From contig AP026540.1 of NCBI GenBank assembly GCA_026075535.2, positions 13,745,480 through 13,809,479 on the forward strand: a DNA stretch of 64,000 bases, given 5' to 3'. The translations under genes were made by a program, and so were the position numbers. The DNA is from Tricholoma matsutake. Its lineage: Eukaryota; Basidiomycota; Agaricomycetes; Agaricales; Tricholomataceae. This document shows positions 9,989 through 21,839 of this stretch, in pieces. Under the pieces are notes generated by a model. The model made no database searches. It worked only from the letters and a program-made list of their open reading frames with translations, and had not been told where the DNA came from. The stretch's first letter is position 1; the number at the start of each line of letters is the position of its first letter.

Positions 9989-11945
9989 ATGTCTGAAAGT
10001 ACCGCAAGACGGCAAGGGAATCCACAGCTAGGCTTTGAGATTTGTCCACACACGTGCGGATGTCGAATAACCCAGGCTGCAGCGAACCGGTCACGCAGAC
10101 AGCCTGCATGGATGCGACAAGCTCCTTTGACCCTAAAGGACGGCCACCACTTAAATTTCCATATCCAATCAAGAGAAGTACATCCAAACTGCACTGATGC
10201 GTGTGGAAATTTTGATAGTCGAGGTCGCGCACTAACAAATGAAGAGCACGCCGCTTGGGTTCTGCATCTCGGCCATTATACCAAGTACCACAGACACATT
10301 CCGCCTCAATTCCAATCACTAATCCCTGCCACACCACTCAACGACGCCTATTCAGGTGCTCTGCCACCTCACCCACTGCCAGATCTTCGATCTCTGCCTG
10401 AAGCAATAGCCTCTATGTCTGTACAATCACATCCAGGTAATTCAGGCAGTGCATCGAGTGCTCGGCCGAAACTGCTCGTGGTTGAGAGTCCTCGTATCTG
10501 TACAGAGCCGAATAGCCTCGAAAGCGTCATGACTCTCTTAACGTACGATCGCTATGTCATGGAAAGGAATACCCCAGGCCCTATTAAGGCTGCAATTCGG
10601 ACAGCCCCTGCAGGAATGGCCTATCGGGAGTGGGCCCATAAGGACGACCATAATCCAGACCTAGAGTCGTACCAAATACATGACATGGCAAGTATTGTAT
10701 CACTTTGGATATTCTTATCTGATTATGGTTCTACCAGATGGTCTGGGCAATTGCATTTCTGGAAGCAGGGTGGTCCGTTCAATGGATGAAATGGGACGTG
10801 TTCGTAGAGATTCTACTCAGCGGAAACTTCAGCCATATCACCAATATGTCAAATCTCAGCCTTATGGCGGGAGGTTTTAGCCTTGCTATCGACTACATGC
10901 ACGTACCATGCTTCCTCATATACTCCATTAACCTCTGAATGATATTTATTCTAGTACTGAACATCCAGGATTGAATCAGATGAATATTGACCAATTTTGG
11001 TGCAACTTACTCAAGTTGTCCCTCGATGTTCCAATGTTCCCCCACCCACAAGATCTTCTTGCATCGGCATGCAAGGTTCAGCGCGACAATGACCTCATGA
11101 CCGCTGCAATGACCGTGACAAAGACCCCCTATCCCAAATCTCTGACGTTGACCAACAAGCGGGATCTCAGGACAGCATGCAACAATGTCAACATTGTTGT
11201 TAAACGCGACTTCAGCGACTCGACAATGTGCACATTTCTCCCTGCGAGGGACGGGGGTGCCGACCACCGAACCGAGACAGTTCTCCAGAAATATGCCGAG
11301 TCAGAAATATTGTATGAAGGAATCGAGTGCCTGCCCCGTCCGGCGTGGCTAGCCCAGCCTTGGATGCCTTCTTTAGTGGAGAAGGGAGAGATTAGGGCTT
11401 TTGTTGTTGGAGGTAAGCTACTACATGCTGTTCATATGTGGCCACAAAGCACCGGTGGTTGGACCCACAACTTCGAGTTGGTCGACAATTACACGCCCTT
11501 GAAACAACTAAAGTAAGCCCAACATTCGCAATACTTTGGAAGATAACTAACACTTTGTAGACCCGGGGATGCAGGTCACCTTGGACCGGTGCTCCACGAG
11601 GGGGGGTTTTCCAAAGAAATATGCAACGAGAATCTGACGCCGGATCGGGCAACTGCCAGCCATAATGAATTTGTAAACTTCGTGGAAGGGTCGGTGAAGG
11701 CAGTCCTCAACATCGAAAATACCAGACGATGTGATCGTTCGTCATCATTACAAGTCTTCTGCCGCGTTGACGTCGGGGTTTTACAAGGGAGGGGTGGAAA
11801 ATTCCACTACTACATCAATGAGCTGGAGAGAAGTCTTACAGTAGGTCTCTACCGCCGGGTCACCGCCGTCCATACTTGGACCATGGTGAACACTGCTATC
11901 AGGTTAATACCCGATTACCTACGTACATGCAGGCTCAGGTCCTGA
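9989..11945 (+). CDS. ATP-grasp-like protein with N-terminal Cys/His cluster (module B1, paralogue of A)
   Basis: Four exons (9989-10696, 10738-10902, 10980-11512, 11561-11945) give 596 residues in frame. The N-terminus has a Cys/His cluster (CPHTCGC ... HPNCTDACG). A Pro/Ser-rich linker follows. Then comes a region matching the module A protein (WDVFVE ... GGFSLAIDY against WRCFLE ... GGMDLTVDY). The ATP-grasp-like core has NIVVKRDFSDSTM for the Lys strand, AQPWMPSLVEKGEIRAFVVG for the strand pair, and CRVDVG plus YINELERS for the metal ligands. The function and substrate are unknown. It is the only gene in the spacer of the large inverted repeat. Minor doubt remains about the 41-nt first intron and the third-exon acceptor. 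The second copy (49732-50766) is truncated. Confidence 0.72.
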
Positions 11946-12124
11946 GACAAGCGCAGGTTACCAAATTCAGTTTTCTTTTTTACATGTCTGGTATAGTTAT
12001 AGTTAGTTATAGTTATATTTAGATCCTTGCAATGTTTAGACATGACTCAGATGCGGATATGGGTTTCCCGCTATTGCTTGTTACAGCTTTTGCAACCTCT
12101 TGCTATTCCACCAGACAACAGTGA
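11946..12124. other. 3' flank of module B gene, AT-rich
   Basis: Contains short tagttata repeats near 11990-12020 and no coding signal. It leads into degenerate minisatellite copies from about 12125. Confidence 0.5.
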
Positions 12125-12615
12125 ACATATAATATGGCAAGTCTGCATGACTGCAGGCGACAACAATATTGTGCCAGATACCCTTACAATTTTGATGTGG
12201 TAAGTCAGTGCGACTGCAGGCGACAACAATATTGTGCCAGATACCCTTACAATTTCCATTTCCTACCTCTGGCCAGTCCATTAGAAAACATTGGCATGAC
12301 CATGGACGTCTGGGACGTCCGCATACACTGGGTGAACACATGATATGGTAAGTCAGTGCGACCACAGGCGAGCGCAGGCGACAACAATATTGTGCCAGAT
12401 ACCCTTACAATTTCCATTTCCTACCTCTGGCCAGTCCATTAGACAACATTGGCATGACCATGGACGTCTGGGACGTCCGCGTACACTGGGTGAACACATG
12501 ATATGGTAAGTCAGTGCGAGCGCAGGCGAGCGCAGGCGACAACAATATTGTGCCAGATACCCTTACAATTTCCATTTCCTACCTCTGGCCAGTCTTTTAG
12601 ACAACATTACACGTG
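12125..12615. repeat. minisatellite array M3 (about 3 units, inverted orientation)
   Basis: Units are in reverse orientation relative to 2389-3596, with the hairpin and the words caggcgacaacaatattgtgcc and agtcagtgcgac clearly repeated. The first unit is partly deleted. This array and M2 (9656-9880) bracket module B, so B lies between oppositely oriented minisatellites. Confidence 0.9.
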
Positions 12616-12774
12616 CAGTCCTCACATAACCACCTTTCTCATCTTTACGGGCATCAATGTCATTTATTTGCCTAACCCGATGCTTTGCCAGATCTTCCTC
12701 TGCGCTGCAGGGTTGCTAGTTGATCTACTAACAATTGCACGAGGGACTTAAAAAATTTCATGAATGATGTTCAG

Positions 12775-13168
12775 CTAACCCTTTGTAGACTGAACTCAAG
12801 AGCAAGATTGGTTTAAGTAAAACGGGCTTATTGGTGCCTACTGCGTAACAGCCGTCTTGGACACCCGACCTCTCGTAAGCATTATATTTTTATCAAGGAC
12901 GCACTGAAGAGCCAACCTGGTTTAAAACAATGTGGTCCTGTCATGCTCAACGGAAATCAGACGGACGAAAAATTTGCTCAGCTACCCTTTTGTAGACTGA
13001 ACTCAAGAGCAAAATTGGTTTAAGTAAAACGGGCTTATTGGTGCCTACTGCGTAACAGCCATCTTGGACACCCGACCTCTCGTAAGCATTGTATTTTTAT
13101 CAAGGATGCACTGAAGAGCCAACCTGGTTTAAAAAAACGTGGTCCTGTCATGCTCAACGGAAATCAGA
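12775..13168. repeat. 207-bp tandem duplication (A2 copy)
   Basis: Mirror of 9097-9490, with the same two tandem copies in reverse orientation and only one or two substitutions seen. The sequence between 13169 and 13508 is the unassigned flank matching 8757-9096. Confidence 0.85.
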
Positions 13169-13508
13169 CGAGTTTTCCAGAATCAGTATAAGTGTCTAAC
13201 ATTGGCATACCTGATCACCACTTTGGACAATTAGGATTTTTTTACTTGTACAAGCTTCCCTTGAATAACTAGGAACAGACATAGCAAATGGCAAAAAAGA
13301 TAACCTATGTATCTTATCTGGGAATAGGGGCCCCTATTGACATGAATTCTGAGAACCCAACAGAAGGTCGCTTTACTGGTTGGGCAATTATGTAAATGTC
13401 AGGTGGAATCTCTACTAGAAGCTGGATATCTCGACAACAATCCTGCAACAGTTGGACATTTTTTTGGGTTACAGTCGAGGCAATGCCAAAACCACTAGAT
13501 ACATACTA

Positions 13509-14327
13509 TCAAATTGGAGGAGGTGGCAGTATAAGGTGAACCCTTTTAATTGCCGCTGCCCACTGGCAGTTGCCCTCTATATCTTTTCTGCCATCGCCTT
13601 TCATCTCTGCATTCTCCTTTGCTTTGCGCTTCTCCTCCTGCTTCTTCAGTTTCTGGATCTTCTTCTTCTTGTGAGTTCTAATTCGGTCAGCAGCTTGTTT
13701 TTCTTCTCGGCGCCCCTTCTCGTCTACACAGAATACCCATTCTCTATGCAACATGACCGTGAAACTTCTACAGAAAGGGCCTAGTACAAAGGATACCTTA
13801 CATATGAATAATGATGAAGGATGAATCTGCACTCACAATGAAGCCGTCCAGTTTCATGTTCCTCTGCCATCTTCTTCAAGCAATCCTGGCGATCGACTGT
13901 GAACAATGCATATAAAATTAAGCAGAAACAAACCTTTGAGTAGATTTTTTTCCTGCAAGAGCACACCAAAATGTAGAACAAACCCTCATTGTTATAACAA
14001 ATCTGTATTTTGATCATCACGATAACTGTCACTGTATGGAGAAAAGGGTTACTTACTGGGCAGTCTGCGTGAGCGATCCAGTCGCTCTCATCCTTGTTAT
14101 CTGCTTTTACACGCCGATATAGCAGAGAGCCATCTATATTGTACCTCTTGAGGGACTCGCAAACAGCCTGAAAGACGTAGACATCAGCAGAGCTTTGTCA
14201 CTGTAGCAGTAATACCATGACTTACCCTGTACAATCTGGGTCGGTCGTCTGTCGAAAAGGTCAGGCAGTGTGGTCGGAGGTGTAAATGATCCGGGTTCAG
14301 AATGATATTAGCAAAGTATTCGGACAT
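13509..14327 (-). CDS. 168-residue coiled-coil/basic protein (copy A2)
   Basis: Mirror of the gene at 7938-8756 with the same five exons (14226-14327, 14057-14167, 13934-13952, 13837-13896, 13509-13723). The translated exon sequences look identical to the A1 copy, so both are equally likely to be functional. It shares a divergent promoter region with the gene at 14617-15043. Confidence 0.6.
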
Positions 14328-14470
14328 CTATGCAGTAGGGTAATCTGTACAATAGTACAACGAGCGCAAAGTCGCTGAGTTTGGTTGCGGAGACTGAAAA
14401 TGATAATGATGTAATCAATCCAATTCGATTGCGATTTCACGAAACCACCACCACCGACAGTTTGGTTGTT

Positions 14471-14598
14471 GGTCGATAGGCTCGACCGACGCCCTCAGTC
14501 TTACTTGCATGAGTTTCTGGTCGATAGGCTCGACCGGGAGCCTCTATAGCTTGATTGAGCACTGGAGGTAAGGTGGCTGTTGGTCGATAGGCTCGACC
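14471..14598. promoter_or_regulatory. three identical 17-bp palindromic sites (A2)
   Basis: The same three GGTCGATAGGCTCGACC sites, seen here in reverse orientation, start at 14471, 14519 and 14582. They lie between the divergent starts at 14327 (minus) and 14617 (plus). Confidence 0.65.
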
Positions 14599-14616
14599 GA
14601 CTTTGGTTTCAGTTGC

Positions 14617-15043
14617 ATGAACATCCCTCCTTCCTTTGAGACTACCCACCGTCTCAACATTTGTCAGTCAACCACCACTCTCGACGCCGCCGCTGCCTCC
14701 AACCTCCACCCCCATCCACACTCCTCCAACGCTTCTTGCAACAACAGCAACAACAACCTCATGCAACTAACGGGCCCAGGTAAGTTTTTTCTTTTCGTCT
14801 TGTTTTTTTCCTTTCAACTAACACAATTTTTATTGTATTTTAGGTATTTCCATTGACCTAACACCAAGAAAGGTACCATGGCCCCCACGACGACGACGAC
14901 GACGTTCCACTACCACGGAAACGCTACGGACGAGAGCGACCGGACAAGACCAGGAAACATGGGAACGACGCCACCAGGACGACAAGGACGCCGAAAACGA
15001 CGGCAAGGGACGATGCCGCAACGGGAGGAGTACCAACGACTAA
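14617..15043 (+). CDS. 120-residue low-complexity basic protein (copy A2)
   Basis: Exons 14617-14779 and 14844-15043 are joined by a 64-nt intron (gtaagt ... ttttag). The first exon is Ser/Asn/His-rich and the second has a run of six Arg followed by an Asp/Glu/Lys mixed segment. Alternative splicing into the triplet repeats downstream cannot be excluded. No family recognised. Confidence 0.45.
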
Positions 15044-15782
15044 GTCAGCAGCAGCAGCATCAGGGAACAACTAGGTGAGGGCAACGCCGACGCCAAGGAC
15101 CCACCACCACCACAGCGGCTGCCGCCACAATGATGAAGATGACGACGACAAGACCACCTCCACCACCACCATAGCGGCTGCCGCCACAATGATGAAGATG
15201 ATGACAACAAGACCACCTCCACCACCAACACAGCAACCCCAAAGCCCCGAACCAGCTCCAGACGACGCCAGGGAGGACAAGAACCGGGGGAACGACAAGA
15301 ACGACCCCAGAGCTGACAGGAACAACGGCAGCGACACCAACAATGACGGGAGCAGCAGCAGCAAAGGCCAGGGACAAACGCGACAAGAGGAGTGCCAGCC
15401 ACGACCAGGAAGACCAGGAATGGGGCCAGAAAACAAGGGGGGGGGGGGGGGGTGACGACGACAATGATGACCCCAACGACGCAGATGACAGGTTGAGCAT
15501 CCACAACTTCAATGACAAACTGGACAATGGATATCGTACCTGGTGCAAATTTATTTCTCCATCCGCAACTTCAATGACGAACTGGACAACGCATCCCATA
15601 CCGCAGCAAATTTACTTGGGCATCCACTATGATGTCTATGACCTCAGGTCTACCTAGCGTCTGGCTGTGTACTGTAAAACATAGCAGTAGAATTATCGAG
15701 TGGCATATATACTGGACAGAAGTGTAGTACAAGGATAATCTATTATATTTGAGGACTACTGCGCACTACTATCTCAATATTT
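15044..15782. repeat. low-complexity triplet-rich stretch with a G16 run (A2)
   Basis: Mirror of 6483-7221. It contains gacgac and accacc triplet runs, a duplicated segment at about 15110-15205, and 16 consecutive G at about 15437-15452, the same length as in the other two copies. Nothing beyond low-complexity frames is seen. Confidence 0.6.
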
Positions 15783-18066
15783 TTAAAATATACCAGCCCA
15801 CTCCCGTAGACATTGACCCAACGTCTCTGAAAATATATTGACAGGCACCCCAATAGCTCTGGACCATAGGCTTGTCGTGGGTGTTCTTTCTATTTCATTA
15901 ACGAAATAGAAAGCTTCTTCATTTTCATCAAAAGAAAACCCAACGTCCATCCGTAAAAACATGGACAACGCACTCTTTCCTCCCAGTCTTGAGGATTCCA
16001 CGAAACATAATTTCTCGTATGTCTCTTGGACAAATCGATAGAATTCCTGCTTTCCTTTTTCGCAAATTTCCTGTGTCCCAAAATCAGGATCTGCCACTGA
16101 GTAATCTCCACATAGTTTTCCACTCCGTCGTAGTTCACTAATATATATCTAGTCAGTTTTATTAATCTGCAATCCACTGATATGCACTCAACTTGATTTC
16201 TTTCAGCGACAAAAACCTGGTGGTGTTCACGAACTTCCAACAATGTTTTGATCCATCGTATTGCATATGAGCACAATACAGAATCTTTCCTCCCACCATT
16301 ACCACCCGCCATTCACCAAACTCTCTCAGGGTTGGAATGTACTCTTGAGCCAACCACACTGAGTCCACCATTCCACCCTTCAGATCCTTCCACGCTGTTT
16401 CGCTTCTTTTACCTTTCTTTGGAAGGATAACATGGGTCCCACAGTCACTGTTTGTTCTCTTCAACACGTACCCGACCGGGATTTGGTCTCCTTCTTTCAT
16501 CACAATCGTTCTTGGCCGCCTAGTCCCTATACTTTTAGCAACAATGTCCAGATTCCTTATCAATGCATCCTTCTGGGCGAGTGAGGTAATTTGAACTGTT
16601 GAAGGCCATAATCGTGTTGTCGATTCCAGCAGTAGCATTCTCTCCTTGTACCGATCCAGATTATCTGACTTGATTTCATACTTAGGGTTGTCCCTGAATC
16701 ATCAAATGTCCTCGTTATAATCTTCTAAACATAAAACCGATACTCACAAGTAGTCCACCGTCAAGTCCATACCTCCAATGAAAATGTCACACCAGTCCAG
16801 ATACCCTACAAAATCCGCAGATGGACTGTCTGGATAGATCCACTCTTCCAAGAAACACCTCCAGGGCACAAATTCGGTCTGGATTTTCGGACTCTCATCT
16901 TCATTCAAAGCCCTTGACATTGAGATAATCACATAAAGCTTGTGGAATAAAAATGTCAGCTCTGCATATAACTCAATCAGCGGTACAAGAAACAAACCCA
17001 TTCTTGGATGAGAACTGAACGCCACTTGTCCACTCCTCGATTTCCTCGCTTTCTTTTTCCATATGCATAGATGCAAGTCCCTATAAGACATTGGACTGAT
17101 TCCAGCTCCTCTTCAGTTATACTTTCCATGGTCCACGCGATATCAACCTCTGCATCCCGTTTTGACATATATCTGGTAGGATCAGGCACATACAATAACT
17201 TCCATGTAATATTCGGTTCCTTCTGGGTCAGTTTCTCAGCGGTGGGTCGCTCACGGAAGGAGTGCGATATTTCCATCTCATGGGCACCAAGACAAGATGA
17301 TGGTGTGGATGTAGTCGGTGATGAGCAATTCATATCGGTGCTGTCTAGGGCATCTTGTGGTGCAGACGTCTCATCAATAATGGGTGAGGTTATGGCAGAA
17401 TAGTACACTGAAGAATTGTCTGTAGTGGAAATGGAATCAGCTGTTTGTGTAATTAATCTGTTTGAGGTTTGTTTATATCGACCAAATGGCTGGGAGGGAA
17501 AGAAGGATCTTACTTGACTGAAGCAGGTTCTCCACATAGGTTCAAGTTGTCCAACGAAACATCTGATATATCCATGGAAGATCCCTGAACAAAGAGGTCA
17601 CCCACAGAGGATCGTTGGGCTGAAAGTCTGTTTGTAATGCATCAGAGTTTACAAAACATCATATAGAGGCGCAAAGGCAATACCCTAATGAATTAGGCTG
17701 TCCAGATTCACCTGGAAAAGTCGAGCCCTTATGATGGTCGGCTCTATTCAGATACTCTCTATACAGGTTCAAGCCCTGCATAAGCTCGCCATCCGTTGGT
17801 TGGCGCTTATATGCCCCAGACTGCTTTGCAGCACAAGATTCTGAACAATCTTGTGAAATACGTGGATGAGTAAACCATATTGAGTAGCTATCTCACGTAC
17901 TTGGATGCGCATTGCTTTTTTCATGCCTTGCCAAAGAACTGCCTTCAACAGGCCATAGAACTCCTCTCGTTTTTGTGGTACAAGCCGTTGCATTACAAGT
18001 ATGGCAACACACCAAATATCCTTCCCTTTTCTTTCTTGAAGCTTTGTTTCTTGGTGCAGGCATCAT
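15783..18066 (-). CDS. ATP-grasp-like protein with N-terminal Cys/His cluster (copy A2)
   Basis: Mirror of 4199-6482. Every A1 exon boundary maps by subtraction from 22265, giving the same seven exons and 654 residues. The motifs YVLKRTNSDCGTHV, EFGEWRVVMVGGK and FVNEIERTP are all intact. The translated exon segments look identical to A1, so the two copies cannot be told apart by coding potential. The 31-bp tandem repeat (18080-18220) lies just upstream. Confidence 0.72.
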
Positions 18067-18079
18067 CGGTTCTGATGTG

Positions 18080-18220
18080 AGGTTTGTAAGTCACCCGACA
18101 ACGTTCGTCAAGGTTCGTAAGTCACTTGACAACGTTCGTCAAGGTTCGTAAGTCACCTGACAACATTCGTCAAGGTTCGTAAGTCACCTGACAAAGTTCG
18201 TCGAGGTTCGTAAATCACCC
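18080..18220 (-). repeat. 31-bp tandem repeat upstream of the A2 ATP-grasp-like gene
   Basis: Mirror of 4045-4185 with the same number of copies. The unit here reads caaggttcgtaagtcac plus a variable acctgacaacgttcgt segment. Confidence 0.85.
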
Positions 18221-18394
18221 GACAATGTTCCCGCAACTTCAATCTGCGGTATTACTTTACAATGAATTAGTCTTGGTCTTGAAGTGAGAACATAAGTTGT
18301 GAATTGACGTGGGTCCACTGAGATCTGAGGCCTTTGCCTGTGAGAAAAATTAAAGACTTTGGTATGTCGATGCATATGTGACACGTAGAACTTA

Positions 18395-18663
18395 CCTATT
18401 TTATGTACATCCAGACTTCAGCCCACAAGTCATGTTGACCAATATCGCGAAATTCCTGGATATTGAGGCCCATGTAGACAATGAGCACGAAGCTGAATTC
18501 TAGGCATCCGACGAAGACGAGTATGGTATGTTCTTCTGTATTGCGATAGCGGTCACAGGAGGCAATCATTGACATACACTGTTAGACTTCGTTGTTGATG
18601 ACGACCCTGGCAATGAGTCATCCGTGCGTCCGTACCGTTGGCACTGGGTCCTAGAAACAGCCT
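18395..18663 (+). pseudogene. Spt5-like N-terminal fragment (module A2 edge)
   Basis: Mirror of 3602-3870. The same two exon-like pieces (MLTNIAKFLDIEA and DFVVDDDPGN) end in stops and run into the minisatellite. Confidence 0.65.
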
Positions 18664-18675
18664 AGTCGCTTTTCA

Positions 18676-19725
18676 CGTGAACACATGATATGGTAAGTCA
18701 GTGCGAGCGCAGGCGACAACAATATTGTGCCAGATACCCTTACAATTTCCATTTCCTACCTCTGGCCAGTCCATTAGACAACATAGACATGACATGGACG
18801 TCTGGGACGTCCGTGTACACTGGGTGAACACATAATATGGTAAGTCAGTGCGACCGCAGGCGACAACAATATTGTGCCAGATACCCTTGCAATTTCCATT
18901 TCCTACCTCTGGCCAGTCCATTAGACAACATTGGCATGACCATGGACGTCTGGGACGTCCGTGTACACTGGGTGAACACATGATATGGTAAGTCAGTGCG
19001 ACCGCAGGCGACAACATTGTGCCAGATACCCTTACAATTTCCATTTCCTACCTCTGGCCAGTCCATTAGACAACATTGGCATGACCATGGACGTCTGGGA
19101 CGTCCGTGTACACTGGGTGAACACATGATATGGTAAGTCAGTGCGACCGCAGGCAACGACAATACTGTGCCAGATACCCTTACAATTTGCTTTTCCTACC
19201 TCTGGCCGCTTTAGACAACATTGGCATGACCATGGACGTCTGGGACGTCCATGTACACTGGGGAACACATGATATGGTAAGTTACGTTAGTGCGACCACA
19301 GGCGACAACAATATTGTGCCAGATACCCTTACAATTTCCTTTTCCTACCTCTGCCAGTCCATTAGACAACATAGGCATGACCATGGACGTCTGGGACGTC
19401 CGTGTACACTGGGTGAACACATGATATGGTAAGTCAGTGCGAGCGCAGGCGACAACAATATTGTGCCAGATACCCTTACAATTTCCATTTCCTACCTCTG
19501 GCCAGTCTTTTAGACACCATTGGCATGACCATGGACGTCTGGGACGTCCGTGTACACTGGGTGAACCCATGATATGGTAAGTCAGTGCGACCGCAGGCGA
19601 CAACAATATTGTGCCAGATACCCTTACAATTTCCATGTCCTACCTCTGGCCAGTCTTTTAGACAACATTGGCATGACCATGGACGTCTGGGATGTCCATG
19701 TACACTGGGTGAACAGATGATAGCA
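18676..19725. repeat. minisatellite array M4 between modules A2 and C1
   Basis: Seven units in reverse orientation. The array matches M1 copy by copy but lacks one unit present there. It separates the Spt5-like fragment at the edge of module A from the 3' end of the module C gene. Confidence 0.95.
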
Positions 19726-19781
19726 TTTATTCATAGAAGTACAGGTAGCAATTCAAAAAAATAAACGACGAAATTAAATTA

Positions 19782-20769
19782 TTAAATACTCCGACTGCAC
19801 CTGGGGCATGAGTACACTTTCCATGTCTTCTCAATGACAAAGTCCCGCAAAAAATTTTCGCCCAACAGCGCCAACCAATTCTCTGGCAAGGCGCCTCCGT
19901 CTCTCCACTCCTGGATCAGCCCCTGTTGAGAGCCGCTGCCCGTAGTGGCCCAGTTGTTGTTGAAGTCATACTCGTCCATATGGCCTCGGACCGTAGGCCT
20001 GCGCATTACTTCATTTAGTATCTCCGGAAATCCATCTCGAAGGGTCTCGATATCGAGGGTTCCTTGGTTCCTGGGGACCTCGAAATCAGGGCTGTCCTCA
20101 TCCTCACCGATACTCTCAATGTCCATCCAAACTCCGCATGGGTTGCAGTACCGCTGGCGATCCTCGTGGGGGACATAGAACTCTTCACAAACCGGGCATG
20201 GTGTTTTCGTATGTCGAATGAACCAGATCTGGCTGTTCATTCGCGGTGGATTTGGTAAGGCATCATCAAATTCCCGAAAATATGCTCCAAGCTTATCGAT
20301 AATTTTCTCCGATGAAAGCCAATCCACATCATCCTCCAGCAAAACCAGTTCGGTCGGAGACAAATTTTTGTCACTGCTGTGGGTTCCAGTTGAGTTGATT
20401 AGAGAGTTCACAATAATGAGCCACTCACTTTCGGGTATCAGTATGGTCTGTGTAGAACTGCAGCAAAAACCAGGCGGGAGCGCCCGGTTTCACGCGAATC
20501 TCCCTTACATGCGCGATCCGAAAATCCCTTCGGAGGTTTTTGTTGGCAAGTCTTCCCTTCGGAACCACATAAACACTTGAAGAGAAGTTGGGTAAGATTG
20601 ATGCAGCATAGATCAGCTAGATCGGCTGGGCTTACCAATCATTCAAGCTGACCGTGACAGAGTCGCCATTGCCCTCCACAACCGTCTCAGTCACCATGGG
20701 GAGCTTTTGAATCTTTCTGGAATTGGCTTCAGAGACCATGGTGGTTGACTCGAAAGACTTATTGATCAT
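19782..20769 (-). CDS. BAH-like protein with CxxC pairs (module C1, intact copy)
   Basis: Three exons (20636-20769, 20429-20575, 19782-20376) keep frame and give 291 residues. The ATG at 20767-20769 was chosen; an in-frame ATG lies ten codons downstream. Residues about 45-140 have a BAH-like pattern: DCVYVVPKGRL, then VREIRVKPGAPAWFLLQFYT, then LSPTELVLLEDDVDWL. BAH domains bind nucleosomes or modified histones in chromatin proteins. The C-terminal half has possible zinc ligands (CPVCEEF ... YCNPCG and a terminal YSCPRC). An acidic segment lies between. Neither assignment is firm. The copy at 47214-48201 has a premature stop, and a third is only a 3' fragment (2197-2319). Confidence 0.6.
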
Positions 20770-20877
20770 GCGATCCGTAGCGATAAGGTGACACGTGTTT
20801 GGATGCCTGCGTCATTCTTGCGTTTTATCACGTGGTTGACTGCGAGATACTGTTAAAATTTCCTTGTGGCAAGTTCC

Positions 20878-21060
20878 CGTGACCACAGGTGACAACGATA
20901 TCGTGCCAGATGCAGTTAAAATTTAGGTGTCACAGGACATGGACGCCTGTGACGTCCTCGTACACTCGGCGAACATATGATATGGCAAGTCAGTGCGACC
21001 GCAGGCGACAACAATATCATGCCAGATACCCTTTAAATTTCCTTTTACAACCTCTTCTGA
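20878..21060. repeat. degenerate minisatellite copy M5 inside module C1
   Basis: A single diverged unit (gatatcgtgccagatgcag, ggacgcctgtgacgtcc, gtcagtgcgaccgcaggcg) lies upstream of the BAH-like gene. The hairpin is imperfect here, suggesting an older copy than the tandem arrays. Confidence 0.75.
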
Positions 21061-21435
21061 GCCTGGCACCCCAGAAAGACGACACAGCCTTACGGGCTTG
21101 GAACTCGTTGTGTGATAATAATTAGATGGCGGACACTCAGTAGTAATATAATTGACTATATTCAATGCTAGAATATACGAGCGTTAGTGTAAGTACATAC
21201 CCTAAGTAATCTGTAATGATAAACACGATATAATACTCACCTCAGTACTCATATAAGTAACTGAAGTGACCGAAGAATCTATCTAGCTATATACATGTTG
21301 TGTTAGACAACGGGATAATGGGAGAAAGGTAACTATCAGATGTTTGTCCGGGCGCATCAAAGGGATGCACTAAGAATAGAATACGCATCAAATATGCCGA
21401 CCGCAACGTGCCGACCGCATGTGATCACAGTGTGA
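21061..21435. other. module C1 spacer, no gene seen
   Basis: AT-rich unique sequence shared only with 46548-46922 in the window. It holds no exon-like frame, RNA gene or short repeat that I can support. Confidence 0.45.
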
Positions 21436-21780
21436 ATCTCAACAAACATAGGCACGGACATGGCCGTCTGGGACGTCCGTGTACAGTGGGTGAACACATG
21501 ATATGATAAGTCAGTGCGACCGCAGGCGACGACAATACTGTGCCAGATACCCTTACAATTTCCTTTTCCTACCTCTGGCCAGTCCATTAGACAACATTGG
21601 CATGACCATGGACGTCTGGGACGTCCGTGTACACTGGGTGAACACATGATATGGTAAGTTAGTGCGACCACAGGCGACAACAATATTGTGCCAGATACCC
21701 TTACAATTTCCTTTTCCAACCTCTGGTCAGTCCATTAGACAACATAGGATGGACATCTGGGACGTCCGCGTATGATACAA
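21436..21780. repeat. minisatellite array M6 (about 2 units) in module C1
   Basis: Two well-preserved units with hairpins at about 21468-21484 and 21611-21627, plus a partial third. The mirror array is at 46204-46548. The flanking cgacagcaacgtgccgaccgc-like sequence duplicates a short accgcaacgtgccgaccgca motif just outside. Confidence 0.85.
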
Positions 21781-21839
21781 GTCAGTGCAATCGCAGGTGT
21801 GCTTCCAATCGTCCTTCTGATTCACACTTGTCGATCGCG

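Larger units (their letters stand above)
12425..19904 (-). repeat. right arm of large inverted repeat (module A2 + minisatellite + end of module C)
   Basis: Reverse complement of 2197-9840. Most differences between the arms lie inside the minisatellite. Outside it I saw only isolated differences, for example gacggctg against gatggctg near 13062, and two positions at about 18668-18677. Unlike the left arm, the sequence continues beyond the matched end into a full module C (to 22338), so this arm is the more complete one. Confidence 0.9.

Noticed and set aside
10680..10938. Alternative reading of module B exon 2 (frame GSRVVRSMDEMGRVRRDS)
   Set aside because: It can be spliced with consensus sites, but the frame chosen instead matches the module A paralogue (WxxFxE and GGxxLxxDY), which is stronger evidence.
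2197..19904. Terminal inverted repeats of a giant DNA transposon
   Set aside because: The arms contain whole genes and end inside a minisatellite and a truncated gene, not at defined termini. No target duplication was seen, and no transposase lies in the spacer.
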